Shown here one piece after another: positions 35,601 to 42,748 of a stretch of 64,000 nt of DNA. This DNA is from Alteromonas stellipolaris (lineage in GTDB: Bacteria; Pseudomonadota; Gammaproteobacteria; Enterobacterales; Alteromonadaceae): the NCBI RefSeq assembly GCF_001562115.1, contig NZ_CP013926.1, positions 3,472,001 to 3,536,000 of the forward strand, in the 5' to 3' direction. The notes under the pieces are model-generated. The model worked only from the letters and a program-made list of their open reading frames with translations, was not told the DNA's origin and made no database searches. A program made the position numbers and the translations under genes. Each line of letters begins with the position of its first letter. Positions within the stretch are counted from its first letter, which is position 1.

Positions 35601-35742
35601 TTACCACTACCGTAGGCGGCACCACTTCTGGGTATTCTGTTATAGGTAGCTGCCAAACAGCTATCGCACCACCAATGAAAATGAGCAGGCTTAGTACACC
35701 TGCAAAAATTGGGCGGCGAATGAAAAATTGCGAAAAATTCAT
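32620..35742 (-). CDS. RND multidrug efflux permease (AcrB/MexB class, HAE1)
   Basis: A 1040-residue inner-membrane pump with 12 expected TM helices and two large periplasmic loops. It begins MNFSQFFIRRPIFAGVLS, as AcrB-type pumps do. The proton-relay acids are present in GIVVDDAIVVVENVERN (TM4). TM10 contains the conserved Lys in LVGLATKNAILIVEFAKE. It works as a trimer with the periplasmic adaptor encoded just upstream; their genes overlap by one base (TAATG), implying coupled translation. No outer-membrane factor gene is in the operon, so a TolC-like protein encoded elsewhere must be used. Substrates cannot be read from sequence. Confidence 0.93.
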   Translation of the reverse strand: MNFSQFFIRRPIFAGVLSLLIFIGGAIAVWQLPITEYPEVVPPTVVVTANYPGANPKVIAETVATPLEQEINGVEDMIYMSSQATSDGRMTLTITFAIGTDPDDATTLVQNRVNRATPRLPQEVQRLGIVTEKSSPDLTMVVHLTSPDKRYDMLYLSNYADQFVKDELARVEGVGQVRLFGAGEYSMRVWLDPNKLASLQMNPGDVVAAISEQNQQAAAGSLGAQPTGTSEFQLLINVRGRLEDESEFENIIVKTGDNGQITRLKDVARIELGADYYTLRSLLNNNPAAALPIFQAPGSNAIQISDDVRARMAELEKMFPEGLEYDIVYDPTVFVRGSIEAVVNTLLEAVLLVVLVVVLFLQTWRASIIPLVAVPISLVGTFAFMQLMGFSLNALSLFGLVLAIGIVVDDAIVVVENVERNIADGKAPFDATVQAMKEVTGPIIATTLVLAAVFIPTAFMSGLTGQFYKQFALTITISTFISAINSLTLSPALSALLLKPHGQSKDWLSRGMDKVFGRFVFTPFNKMFDRGAKKYTGAVGGLIRKSGVVVVLYAGLLGLTYFQFANTPTGYVPPQDKQYLIAFAQLPNASSLDRTEEVVREMSRIAMEHPGVSDAVAFPGLNINGFTNSPSSGVLFTPLKPFNERQSPELSAGAIAMQLNQQFGSIKGAYVAIFPPPPVMGLGTIGGFRLQVQDRGNLGFAELEKVTQEVIGKAWAHPALTGNFTSFTVNVPQLNVDVDREKAVSQGVNIGTLFDTMQAYLGSVYVNDFNLFGKTYQVNVQADAQYRQDVENITQFKVRNDKGDMIPLGSFLNIEHSAGPDRVMHYNGYVTAEVNGSPAPGYSSDQAKAAIEQILDETLPLGMTYEWTELTYQQILAGNASAFIFPLVVLLVFLVLAAQYESLRLPLAIILIVPMTLLSALIGVVIYGGDNNIFTQIGLIVLVGLATKNAILIVEFAKELQDNGMDALSAIKEASKLRLRPILMTSIAFIMGVLPMVLSTGAGAEMRQAMGVAVFSGMIGVTVFGLILTPVFYYLLKRNG

Positions 35743-36983
35743 TAATTAATTCCAGTGCCAGCTACGCTACTTGTAATAGCGTCTGCGTTAGCCAAATTTG
35801 TTACGTTATCTACACGAGACTGCCAGTTTTGCAGGCTTGCTAGTGCTTCTTTATCACCCATATCAACGTGGTTTGGCGCAACAACAGCACCTGGGCGTAC
35901 GCGCTGCAGACCATCTACTACAATGGTATCGCCTGCCACTAAGCCACTTTGAATAATGCGCATGCTGCCTACTTTGTCACCCAAGGTAACGGCTCGGTAT
36001 TCCACTTTATTTTCGCCGTTTACCACCAACACAAATTTGTTGTTAAGGTCGGTACCAATGGCTTTTTCTTTAATTAAAATGCCTTGTTCGTTGGTATCAC
36101 CCGCAAGTTTTAGATGGGTAAATAATCCCGGCATTAAACGACCATTTTCATTGTTGAAAACCGCGCGAACACGAAGGGTTCCGGTATTGCCATTAACTTG
36201 GTTATCTACGAAGTCGATTTGTCCCCAATGGCCATAATCTTGCTCATTGGCAAGACGCATAGCCACGGCTTGGTCGTTAACCGCTGAGTCGGCTTTATCA
36301 TCACTGCTCACGTAATTTAGGTACGTTTGCTCATCAATATCGAAGTAAGCGTAAAGCTGATGGGTAGATACAATGCTGGTGAGCTCAGACTGCCCTGCCG
36401 TTACATAGTTGCCTGCAGTTATATTTGCGCGAGAAACACGGCCAGAAATAGGCGCTTCCACACGGGCAAAACCGCGGTTCAAACGGGCAACTTCTAACGC
36501 CGCTTTTGTTTGGTTAATGCTAGCAAAAGCTTGATTCTTACCCGCTAAACGCTCATCTAGCACTTCTTGCGAAACCGCTTGGGTTTTTCGAAGCTTTACG
36601 ACTCTGTCGTAGCTTTGCACTGATAAATCGTAACGGCTTTTTGCTTCTTCAAGTTGCGCGGTTAAACGCTCAACTTCTGCTTTAAAAGCGCGGTTATCAA
36701 TAAGGAACAAGGTTTCGCCCTGCTCTACATATTCGCCTTCCTCAAACGCTACAAATTCAATGTAGCCTGAGACACGTGGGCGAAGGGATACGGTTTGCGG
36801 CGCTTCTAAACGGCCAGTAAAGCTGTCCCATTCGGTTAAACGCTGCGAGACCACTGGCGCAACATCTACAGGAATGCCCACATTCGCATGCATTTGCTGG
36901 CCAGGATCCGTATCGTCGCTACCACATGCGGCGACAAGTGCTGTTAGGCTTAGAATTGCCAAAAATCGAGTTAAAGTCGTCAT
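35742..36983 (-). CDS. RND efflux periplasmic adaptor lipoprotein (AcrA/MexE class)
   Basis: A 413-residue adaptor. The start at 36983 is chosen because it yields a proper lipoprotein signal (lipobox LVAAC, Cys20); the frame extends upstream to 37070 without a plausible signal sequence. Domains in order are the first half of the lipoyl-like domain (VSLRPRVSGYIEFV), a coiled-coil alpha hairpin (about residues 110-170), the second lipoyl half (ARVEAPISGRVSRANITAGN, quoted in part), a beta-barrel domain, and the membrane-proximal domain near the C terminus (VVDGLQRVRPGAVV). It links the RND pump to an outer-membrane channel. A LysR gene is divergently transcribed 320 nt away. Confidence 0.9.
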   Translation of the reverse strand: MTTLTRFLAILSLTALVAACGSDDTDPGQQMHANVGIPVDVAPVVSQRLTEWDSFTGRLEAPQTVSLRPRVSGYIEFVAFEEGEYVEQGETLFLIDNRAFKAEVERLTAQLEEAKSRYDLSVQSYDRVVKLRKTQAVSQEVLDERLAGKNQAFASINQTKAALEVARLNRGFARVEAPISGRVSRANITAGNYVTAGQSELTSIVSTHQLYAYFDIDEQTYLNYVSSDDKADSAVNDQAVAMRLANEQDYGHWGQIDFVDNQVNGNTGTLRVRAVFNNENGRLMPGLFTHLKLAGDTNEQGILIKEKAIGTDLNNKFVLVVNGENKVEYRAVTLGDKVGSMRIIQSGLVAGDTIVVDGLQRVRPGAVVAPNHVDMGDKEALASLQNWQSRVDNVTNLANADAITSSVAGTGIN

Positions 36984-37302
36984 TGCAAGAGTCTCTAAAA
37001 GTGTGAAGGCGTGCATTATGCACATGGCAATACAATAAAAATAATTATATTTTCGTATGCAACACATCATAAAATGATATATATTGAGAAGTATGAAATT
37101 TAGGCTATTTCGCTCAAGGTGTTACCTGTAATTTGGCAGCACAACATGAAGCAAATAAATGTGGTGATAATACTTAAACGCGCTGTTTAGCGATAAACTC
37201 ACGTGATAAAAAGCGACGGATTCACACGTGTTTATGCAGTATTTCCTCTGCTCGGCCTAGTATACTGGTACAGAACTAATTTACGAATAACCGGAGAGAC
37301 TG

Positions 37303-38409
37303 ATGCGTCCACATGATTTAAATTTATTGATGATATTTGATGCCATCATGACAGAGGGCGCGATTACCCGAGCTGCTGATAGATTGTCGATGACCCAACC
37401 AGCTGTCTCGAACGCCCTTTCTCGCATGCGTACCGCGTGGAAAGACGAGTTATTCGTAAAGGATGGGCGTGGTATTCAACCTACGTCATTTGCCACCAAC
37501 TTGTGGAGCCAAATTCAAGGCCCATTAGGACAACTTGAAGTTGCCGTCAGCCCGGCGGAATTTGACCCTGCCACGGCCAAGCGAACCTTTCGTATATCGG
37601 CCACCGATAGCATTGTTGCTATGGTGTGGGGGCCGCTTCGCAAGGTAATTGAAAATGAAGCTCCAGGCATTAATATTCACGCTATTCCCAGTTACGATTT
37701 AGGCACTGATAAGGTTTTAAAAGACGCAGAGGCTGAACTGACCTTTTCTAAATATCATCAACCCGATGCGGTAATACGCACCGAGCACGTTTTAGACCCT
37801 AGTTGGGTAGTGGTGATGCGCCCCGATCACCCACTAGCAAAAGCGCAGCTTACCTTGGAAGACTTTATTGCCGCAGATCACTTATTGGTGTCGGTAACAG
37901 GCGATGTTACCGGCCCTACCGATCAAGTATTAGCTAACATGGGGTTAAAACGCCGTATTGCTATGTCGGTCAATCAGTTCTACAACGCCACGCCGCTGCT
38001 AAAAGAAAGCAACTTAATATGTGTTGCACCATCACTGGTCGTTGAGAAGGAGATTTTCTCTGGTGAGCTCGCAGTATTTGAAACGCCGATTGAAATAAAA
38101 AGCTTGCCAATGTCGGTAATGTGGCACAAACGCCAAGACTTAGATGCAGGGTTACAATGGTTGCGTAAGCTTGTCGTGAAGTTTATTCGCGAACGTGTTG
38201 AGCGACATGAAATGCTACTTTCTCAATGTTGCCGTAAAGCCTACTGCGCTGATACCGTTAAGCGATTCTTGGCGCAGCGTAATATGGACAACAGCGACTT
38301 TTCACCAGCGCATATTAAGCACGACGAAACGTTGGATGCTGCTGAAACAGCAGATATTGTGGACTTAGATAAAGCCGTGAATGATGCGAAGGGAAAAGTA
38401 ACCGCATAG
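37303..38409 (+). CDS. LysR-family transcriptional regulator with C-terminal extension
   Basis: A 368-residue regulator. The N-terminal winged helix-turn-helix (residues 1-65) has the typical GAITRAADRLSMTQPAVSNALSRMR (quoted in part: AADRLSMTQPAVSNALSR). The effector-binding domain spans about 95-300 (SATDSIVAM, DHLLVSVTG). LysR proteins usually end near 300; here about 65 more residues follow, including CCRKAYC and an acidic tail rich in Asp and Ala. The role of this tail is unknown. It is divergent from the RND operon, the usual layout for a LysR regulator of its neighbour, so efflux control is a reasonable inference. CCGGAGAG lies just upstream of the ATG. Confidence 0.85.
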   Translation: MRPHDLNLLMIFDAIMTEGAITRAADRLSMTQPAVSNALSRMRTAWKDELFVKDGRGIQPTSFATNLWSQIQGPLGQLEVAVSPAEFDPATAKRTFRISATDSIVAMVWGPLRKVIENEAPGINIHAIPSYDLGTDKVLKDAEAELTFSKYHQPDAVIRTEHVLDPSWVVVMRPDHPLAKAQLTLEDFIAADHLLVSVTGDVTGPTDQVLANMGLKRRIAMSVNQFYNATPLLKESNLICVAPSLVVEKEIFSGELAVFETPIEIKSLPMSVMWHKRQDLDAGLQWLRKLVVKFIRERVERHEMLLSQCCRKAYCADTVKRFLAQRNMDNSDFSPAHIKHDETLDAAETADIVDLDKAVNDAKGKVTA

Positions 38410-38424
38410 TGTTTTGATAAGCCC

Positions 38425-38528
38425 TCTTCGTACCTTTTGGCGTTAAAACCCAGCGGTGCCTCTTGGCGATAAGCCCCAGCGATGTCTCTTAGCGAAAGGC
38501 CTAGGTGGTGCCATTTGGCAATAGGCCA
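38425..38528. repeat. Four degenerate 26-nt tandem repeats
   Basis: Units at 38425-38450, 38451-38476, 38477-38502 and 38503-38528. A recognisable core in each is [CT]TTGGCG-[AT]-TAA/AGCGAAAG followed by CC. Units 2 and 3 are closest (CAGCGGTGCCTCTTGGCGAT versus CAGCGATGTCTCTTAGCGAA). They lie directly after the LysR stop. The 26-nt period is not a multiple of three, so this is not a coding repeat. Confidence 0.65.
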
Positions 38529-38568
38529 CTATTTCCCCTGTGATAGGCAGCTTTTCACCTACCTAGCA

Positions 38569-39015
38569 TTACTTGTATTTACACCCTTTACTGGCAAGCC
38601 ACGCTAATCCATCTTTTTCATCAACACAAAAGAAATAGTCGATATCTGCTGCCAAATACACCCGCTCAAACTGACTTTGCACCAGCGCTGGAATGTCAGC
38701 GTTGGTAACAACTAGAGCGCAGGCTGACATACCGTATATTTTGCGAAGTTTAATTGAGTCTATCAGGATAGTTTCTGCTGCAGGGGTTAAAATACCCGTG
38801 CCAAGAACAAAGCCAAGAAAGCCCCACTTTTGCCCATTGAGGCTAATAACTATATCTTTAACGTCTTCGTGATATTGCTTTAAAATCTCTTCATTAACCA
38901 CGCCTCGTCCGTCTACTCGTAGCACACTACCTATGAGCTCAATATCATATTCGGCGTGTTTAGTTTCTGCATGAGAGGTGTGTTTTCCAATAGTATGAAT
39001 GTTGCTCGGAACCAT
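38569..39015 (-). CDS. Uncharacterised 148-residue cytosolic protein
   Basis: I do not recognise this gene with confidence. It has no signal peptide or membrane helix. The sequence alternates predicted strands and helices: 'YDIELIGSVLRVDGRGVVNEEILKQY' (quoted in part: LIGSVLRVDGRGVVNEE), then 'WGFLGFVLGTGILTPAAE', then 'MSACALVVTNADIPALVQ' and a C-terminal 'DEKDGLAWLASKGC'. That pattern resembles SpoIIAA/STAS-like folds seen in small regulatory proteins, but no motif proves it. The gene is flanked by a repeat region and the lpd terminator and seems to be a stand-alone unit. Confidence 0.65.
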   Translation of the reverse strand: MVPSNIHTIGKHTSHAETKHAEYDIELIGSVLRVDGRGVVNEEILKQYHEDVKDIVISLNGQKWGFLGFVLGTGILTPAAETILIDSIKLRKIYGMSACALVVTNADIPALVQSQFERVYLAADIDYFFCVDEKDGLAWLASKGCKYK

Positions 39016-39104
39016 TTTGTCTCGTTTAAAACTAACTGCTAATTACCTGCTCTAATAATAGGCGCTACATTCGCATTACGCCAAGTTAGCTTCGCTAAAA
39101 ATAA

Positions 39105-39130
39105 AAAAACCCGCCATCTGGCGGGTTTTT
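39105..39130 (-). terminator. Terminator of the pyruvate dehydrogenase operon
   Basis: AAAAACCCGCC (39105-39115), ATCT, GGCGGGTTTTT (39120-39130). A GC-rich stem flanked by A and T runs, 20 nt beyond the lpd stop. It should function in both directions. Confidence 0.9.
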
Positions 39131-39150
39131 GCGTTAACTATTAAGCTAAC

Positions 39151-40572
39151 TTACTTCTTTTTCTTTGCCTTAGCGTTAGGCAAATCGGTAATACTACCTT
39201 CGAAGATTTCTGACGCTAGGCCGATTGACTCGTTTAGCGTTGGGTGAGCGTGAATAGTTAATGCAACATCTTCAGCGTCTGCGCCCATTTCAACAGCAAG
39301 ACCAATTTCGCCAAGCATTTCGCCTGCGTTAGTACCTACCATTGCGCCACCAAGTACACGACCGGTGTCTTTTTCGAAAATCATTTTAGTCATACCGTTA
39401 GTTGCATCAGAGGCAATAGCGCGACCTGAAGCAGCCCATGGGAATACGGCTGTTTCGTAGCTTAAACCTTGCTCTTTTGCTTCTTTCTCGGTAACACCAA
39501 CCCAGGCAACTTCCGGCTCAGTATAGGCTACTGAAGGAATACCACGTGGGTCGAAGTAGTGTTTTTGTCCGGCAATAACTTCAGCAGCAACATGACCTTC
39601 GTGAACCGCTTTATGCGCAAGCATAGGTTGGCCAACTAAGTCGCCGATAGCGAAGATGTGTTCAACGTTAGTACGCATTTGCTTATCAACGTTAATAAAG
39701 CCACGGTCGTCAACGTTAACACCAGCAGTGTCTGCGCCAACCATTTTACCGTTTGGACGACGTCCAACAGCAACTAATACTTTGTCGTAGCGTACTTGCT
39801 CTGAAGGTGCATTTTTACCTTCAAATGTTACATACAAGCCGTCTTCTTTTGCTTCAACCGCAGTTACTTTGGTTTCAAGCATGATGTTGAATTTTTCTTT
39901 ATAGTCTTTCATAAAGACTTTCATGATGTCTTTATCAGCAGCTGGAATAAGCTGATCTAAAAATTCAACAACATCGATTTTTGAACCTAGTGCTTCGTAC
40001 ACTGTACCCATTTCTAGGCCAATGATACCGCCACCAAGTACTAGCATTTTCTCTGGAATATCTTTCATTTCCAAAGCGCCAGTAGAATCGATGATACGAT
40101 CGTCTTCTGGAATAAACGGCAAGCTTACTGGCTCAGAACCCGCAGCAATAATCGCTTTTTCAAACGTAATAGTAGTAACGTCGTCACCATTTTTTACTTC
40201 AAGGGTATTAGCGCCAGTAAATTTACCGTAACCTTTAACGTGCTTGGTTTTACGCATTTTAGACATGCCGCCAAGACCGTTTGTTAGCTGTTTAACAACG
40301 CTGTCTTTGTATTCACGAATTTTATCTAGGTCGATTTTTGGCTCACCAAAAGTCACACCATGGCTAGCCAAGTGCTTCGCTTCTTTCATTACTTTCGCTA
40401 CGTGAAGTAATGCTTTTGAAGGAATACAACCAACGTTAAGGCATACGCCGCCTAGCACTTCACGTGAATCAACAATAACGGTCTCGATGCCTAAATCGGC
40501 AGCACGGAATGCCGCAGAGTAACCGCCAGGGCCGCCGCCCAGTACCACTAATTGCGTTTTAATTTCGCTCAT
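39151..40572 (-). CDS. lpd: Dihydrolipoyl dehydrogenase (E3)
   Basis: A 473-residue flavoprotein. The ATG at 40572 is chosen for a GAGG ribosome-binding site 6 nt upstream; a start four codons earlier is also in frame. It shows FAD-binding VVLGGGPGGYSAAFRAADLG, the redox-active disulphide in GGVCLNVGCIPSKALL, NAD-binding VLGGGIIGLEMGTVYEALG, GDLVGQPMLAHKA, and the C-terminal interface catalytic His-Glu in HAHPTLNESIGLA. It reoxidises the lipoyl groups of pyruvate and 2-oxoglutarate dehydrogenases. Third gene of the aceE-aceF-lpd operon. The KKKK tail is a little unusual. Confidence 0.97.
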   Translation of the reverse strand: MSEIKTQLVVLGGGPGGYSAAFRAADLGIETVIVDSREVLGGVCLNVGCIPSKALLHVAKVMKEAKHLASHGVTFGEPKIDLDKIREYKDSVVKQLTNGLGGMSKMRKTKHVKGYGKFTGANTLEVKNGDDVTTITFEKAIIAAGSEPVSLPFIPEDDRIIDSTGALEMKDIPEKMLVLGGGIIGLEMGTVYEALGSKIDVVEFLDQLIPAADKDIMKVFMKDYKEKFNIMLETKVTAVEAKEDGLYVTFEGKNAPSEQVRYDKVLVAVGRRPNGKMVGADTAGVNVDDRGFINVDKQMRTNVEHIFAIGDLVGQPMLAHKAVHEGHVAAEVIAGQKHYFDPRGIPSVAYTEPEVAWVGVTEKEAKEQGLSYETAVFPWAASGRAIASDATNGMTKMIFEKDTGRVLGGAMVGTNAGEMLGEIGLAVEMGADAEDVALTIHAHPTLNESIGLASEIFEGSITDLPNAKAKKKK

Positions 40573-40700
40573 TGTGAACCTCAATCCTATTTTTTGTTAT
40601 CTATCACCTTGTGCGTGATAGCATAACCTAAATACTGCCCCATGGGCTTATAAAATCACCGAGAATGTTAATGATATAACAAACATTCTCGTATTTTGAT

Positions 40701-42722
40701 TTAAAGTATAATTCTACGCAAGTCAGTCAAGTTTGCCGCCACTTCTGTGGAGAACCTTGCACCTACTGCACCATCAATAACCCGATGGTCGTATGACAAG
40801 CTTAATGGAACCATAAGACGAGGTTCAAACTCGCTACCATTCCACTTCGGTTTCATATCAGACTTAGACACACCTAAGATAGCAACCTCAGGGGCGTTAA
40901 CAATTGGCGTAAACGCTGTTCCACCTATGCCGCCTAAGCTAGAAATAGTGAATGTGCCGCCTTGCATGTCTGAAGACTTCAGTTTTCCGTCACGGGCTTT
41001 CTTCGATGTCTCAATCAGTTCTTGAGACAGCTGCTCAATACCTTTCTTGTTCACATCTTTGATAACGGGAACTACCAAACCACCAGGCGTTTCCACCGCA
41101 ATACCGATGTTGATGAATTTCTTGATAATCAAGCTTTCACCGTCATCAGAAAGAGAAGAGTTAAATACTTCGTATTTCTCTAACGCTTTAGCAACTGCTT
41201 TCATGACGAATACAAGTGGCGTAATTTTAAGGCCAGACTTAATTTTCGCATGGTACGCATTTTGTTCCTTACGGAACGCTTCTACGTCGGTGATATCAGC
41301 CTCATCAAACTGTGTTACATGAGGGATAGTCGCCCAGTTGCGGTGTAAGAATGGACCAGAAATCTTCTGAATACGCGAAAGCTTAACTTCTTCAACTTCA
41401 CCAAACTTGCTGTGGTCAATAGGTTTAACCGGCACAATTTGAAGTACGTTATCGCCTGCTGGCGCAGCTACACTGCTTGCGCTGCCTTTAGGCTTAGCAA
41501 GCTCTGCTTTCACATAAGCCTGAACGTCTTCTTTTAGAATACGATTCTTAGGACCCGAGCCACTAACAAGGGTAAGGTCTACACCGAACTCTCTGGCTAC
41601 ACGACGTACAGAAGGAGAAGCATGTGCTTTGCCATTGCCTTTAGGCGCTGGCGCTTCTTGTGCTGGTACAGGTGACTTATTTTGCGCTGTTGGTTTTTCA
41701 GCCGCTTTTGGTTCCTCAGGCGCAGATTCCACTTTCTTCGGCGCAGGGGCATCGCTACTTGCTGAACCGCCATTTCCGGCAGTTTCTAGCTTAATAACTA
41801 ACGTACCTTGCTTAACTTTGTCACCGGCTTTAATGAAGACTTCTTTTACTGTACCTGCATGGGTAGAAGGCACATCCATTGTGGCTTTATCAGTTTCAAG
41901 GGTAATAAGACCATCTTCTTTCTCAATGGTGTCACCTACAGAAACTAATACATCGATAACGTCTACTTCGCCGTCTTCACCAATATCAGGTACTTCAACT
42001 TCTACTACACCACCGGCTGATTTCTCTGAATCTGACGACTGGGCAGATGAATCAGCCGCAGGTGCCGCTTTTTCAGAACTTGATTCAGCAGGCGCATCGC
42101 TGCTTGCCGTTTCACCACTTCCAGCGGTTTCTAGTTTAATAACTAGCGTACCTTCTTTCACTTTATCGCCAGTACTGATGAACACTTCTTTCACCGTACC
42201 TGCGTGAGTAGAAGGCACATCCATAGTCGCTTTGTCGGTTTCTAGCGTAATAAGCCCATCTTCTTTCTCGATGGTATCGCCTACTGAAACCAATACATCA
42301 ATAACGTCTACTTCGCCATCGTCACCAATATCAGGAACCGCAACTTCTATCACTTCACCGCCACCAGATGATGCTGGTGCCGCTTCGGGCTTACTTTCTT
42401 CTTTTGGTGCTTCTTTTGACGCTTCTGGCGCAGGCGCTTCTTGAGCTGGCTCTTCTTTCTCTTCAGAAGAAGCTTCTTCGCCACCTGCTTTTTTCATTTC
42501 ACCGATAACATCGCCTTCTTTTATCTTGTCGCCAACAGCAACAGATAAGCTAACGATCTCACCTTCAAATGGTGCAGGAATGTCCATAGAGGCTTTGTCA
42601 CTTTCAACGGTAACAACGCCTTCATCTGCATCAATGGTGTCGCCTACGGCAACACATAGCTCGATAACTTCAACTTCGTCACCGCCTACATCGGGTACGA
42701 TAATCTTTTGAATATCTGACAT
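40701..42722 (-). CDS. aceF: Pyruvate dehydrogenase E2, dihydrolipoyl acetyltransferase with three lipoyl domains
   Basis: A 673-residue acetyltransferase core subunit. Three lipoyl domains carry the lipoylated lysines Lys43 (ESDKASM), Lys164 and Lys279 (both ETDKATM), separated by Ala/Pro/Glu/Ser-rich linkers. An E3-binding domain follows (about 368-405, ASPSVRRVAREFGVDLT), then the catalytic domain with DHRVIDG, whose His646 is catalytic. Domains 2 and 3 share an identical 47-residue stretch (136-182 and 251-297), although their DNA differs at many third-codon positions. Length and architecture resemble the E. coli enzyme (630 residues, three lipoyl domains). Confidence 0.97.
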   Translation of the reverse strand: MSDIQKIIVPDVGGDEVEVIELCVAVGDTIDADEGVVTVESDKASMDIPAPFEGEIVSLSVAVGDKIKEGDVIGEMKKAGGEEASSEEKEEPAQEAPAPEASKEAPKEESKPEAAPASSGGGEVIEVAVPDIGDDGEVDVIDVLVSVGDTIEKEDGLITLETDKATMDVPSTHAGTVKEVFISTGDKVKEGTLVIKLETAGSGETASSDAPAESSSEKAAPAADSSAQSSDSEKSAGGVVEVEVPDIGEDGEVDVIDVLVSVGDTIEKEDGLITLETDKATMDVPSTHAGTVKEVFIKAGDKVKQGTLVIKLETAGNGGSASSDAPAPKKVESAPEEPKAAEKPTAQNKSPVPAQEAPAPKGNGKAHASPSVRRVAREFGVDLTLVSGSGPKNRILKEDVQAYVKAELAKPKGSASSVAAPAGDNVLQIVPVKPIDHSKFGEVEEVKLSRIQKISGPFLHRNWATIPHVTQFDEADITDVEAFRKEQNAYHAKIKSGLKITPLVFVMKAVAKALEKYEVFNSSLSDDGESLIIKKFINIGIAVETPGGLVVPVIKDVNKKGIEQLSQELIETSKKARDGKLKSSDMQGGTFTISSLGGIGGTAFTPIVNAPEVAILGVSKSDMKPKWNGSEFEPRLMVPLSLSYDHRVIDGAVGARFSTEVAANLTDLRRIIL

Positions 42723-42748
42723 ATGTAAAATACCTTATCTGCCTGCGG

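Noticed and set aside
41629..42207. 192-residue open frame antisense to aceF
   Set aside because: Low-complexity Ser/Thr/Pro/Ala sequence, the reverse of the lipoyl domains and their linkers; it repeats because the lipoyl domains repeat.
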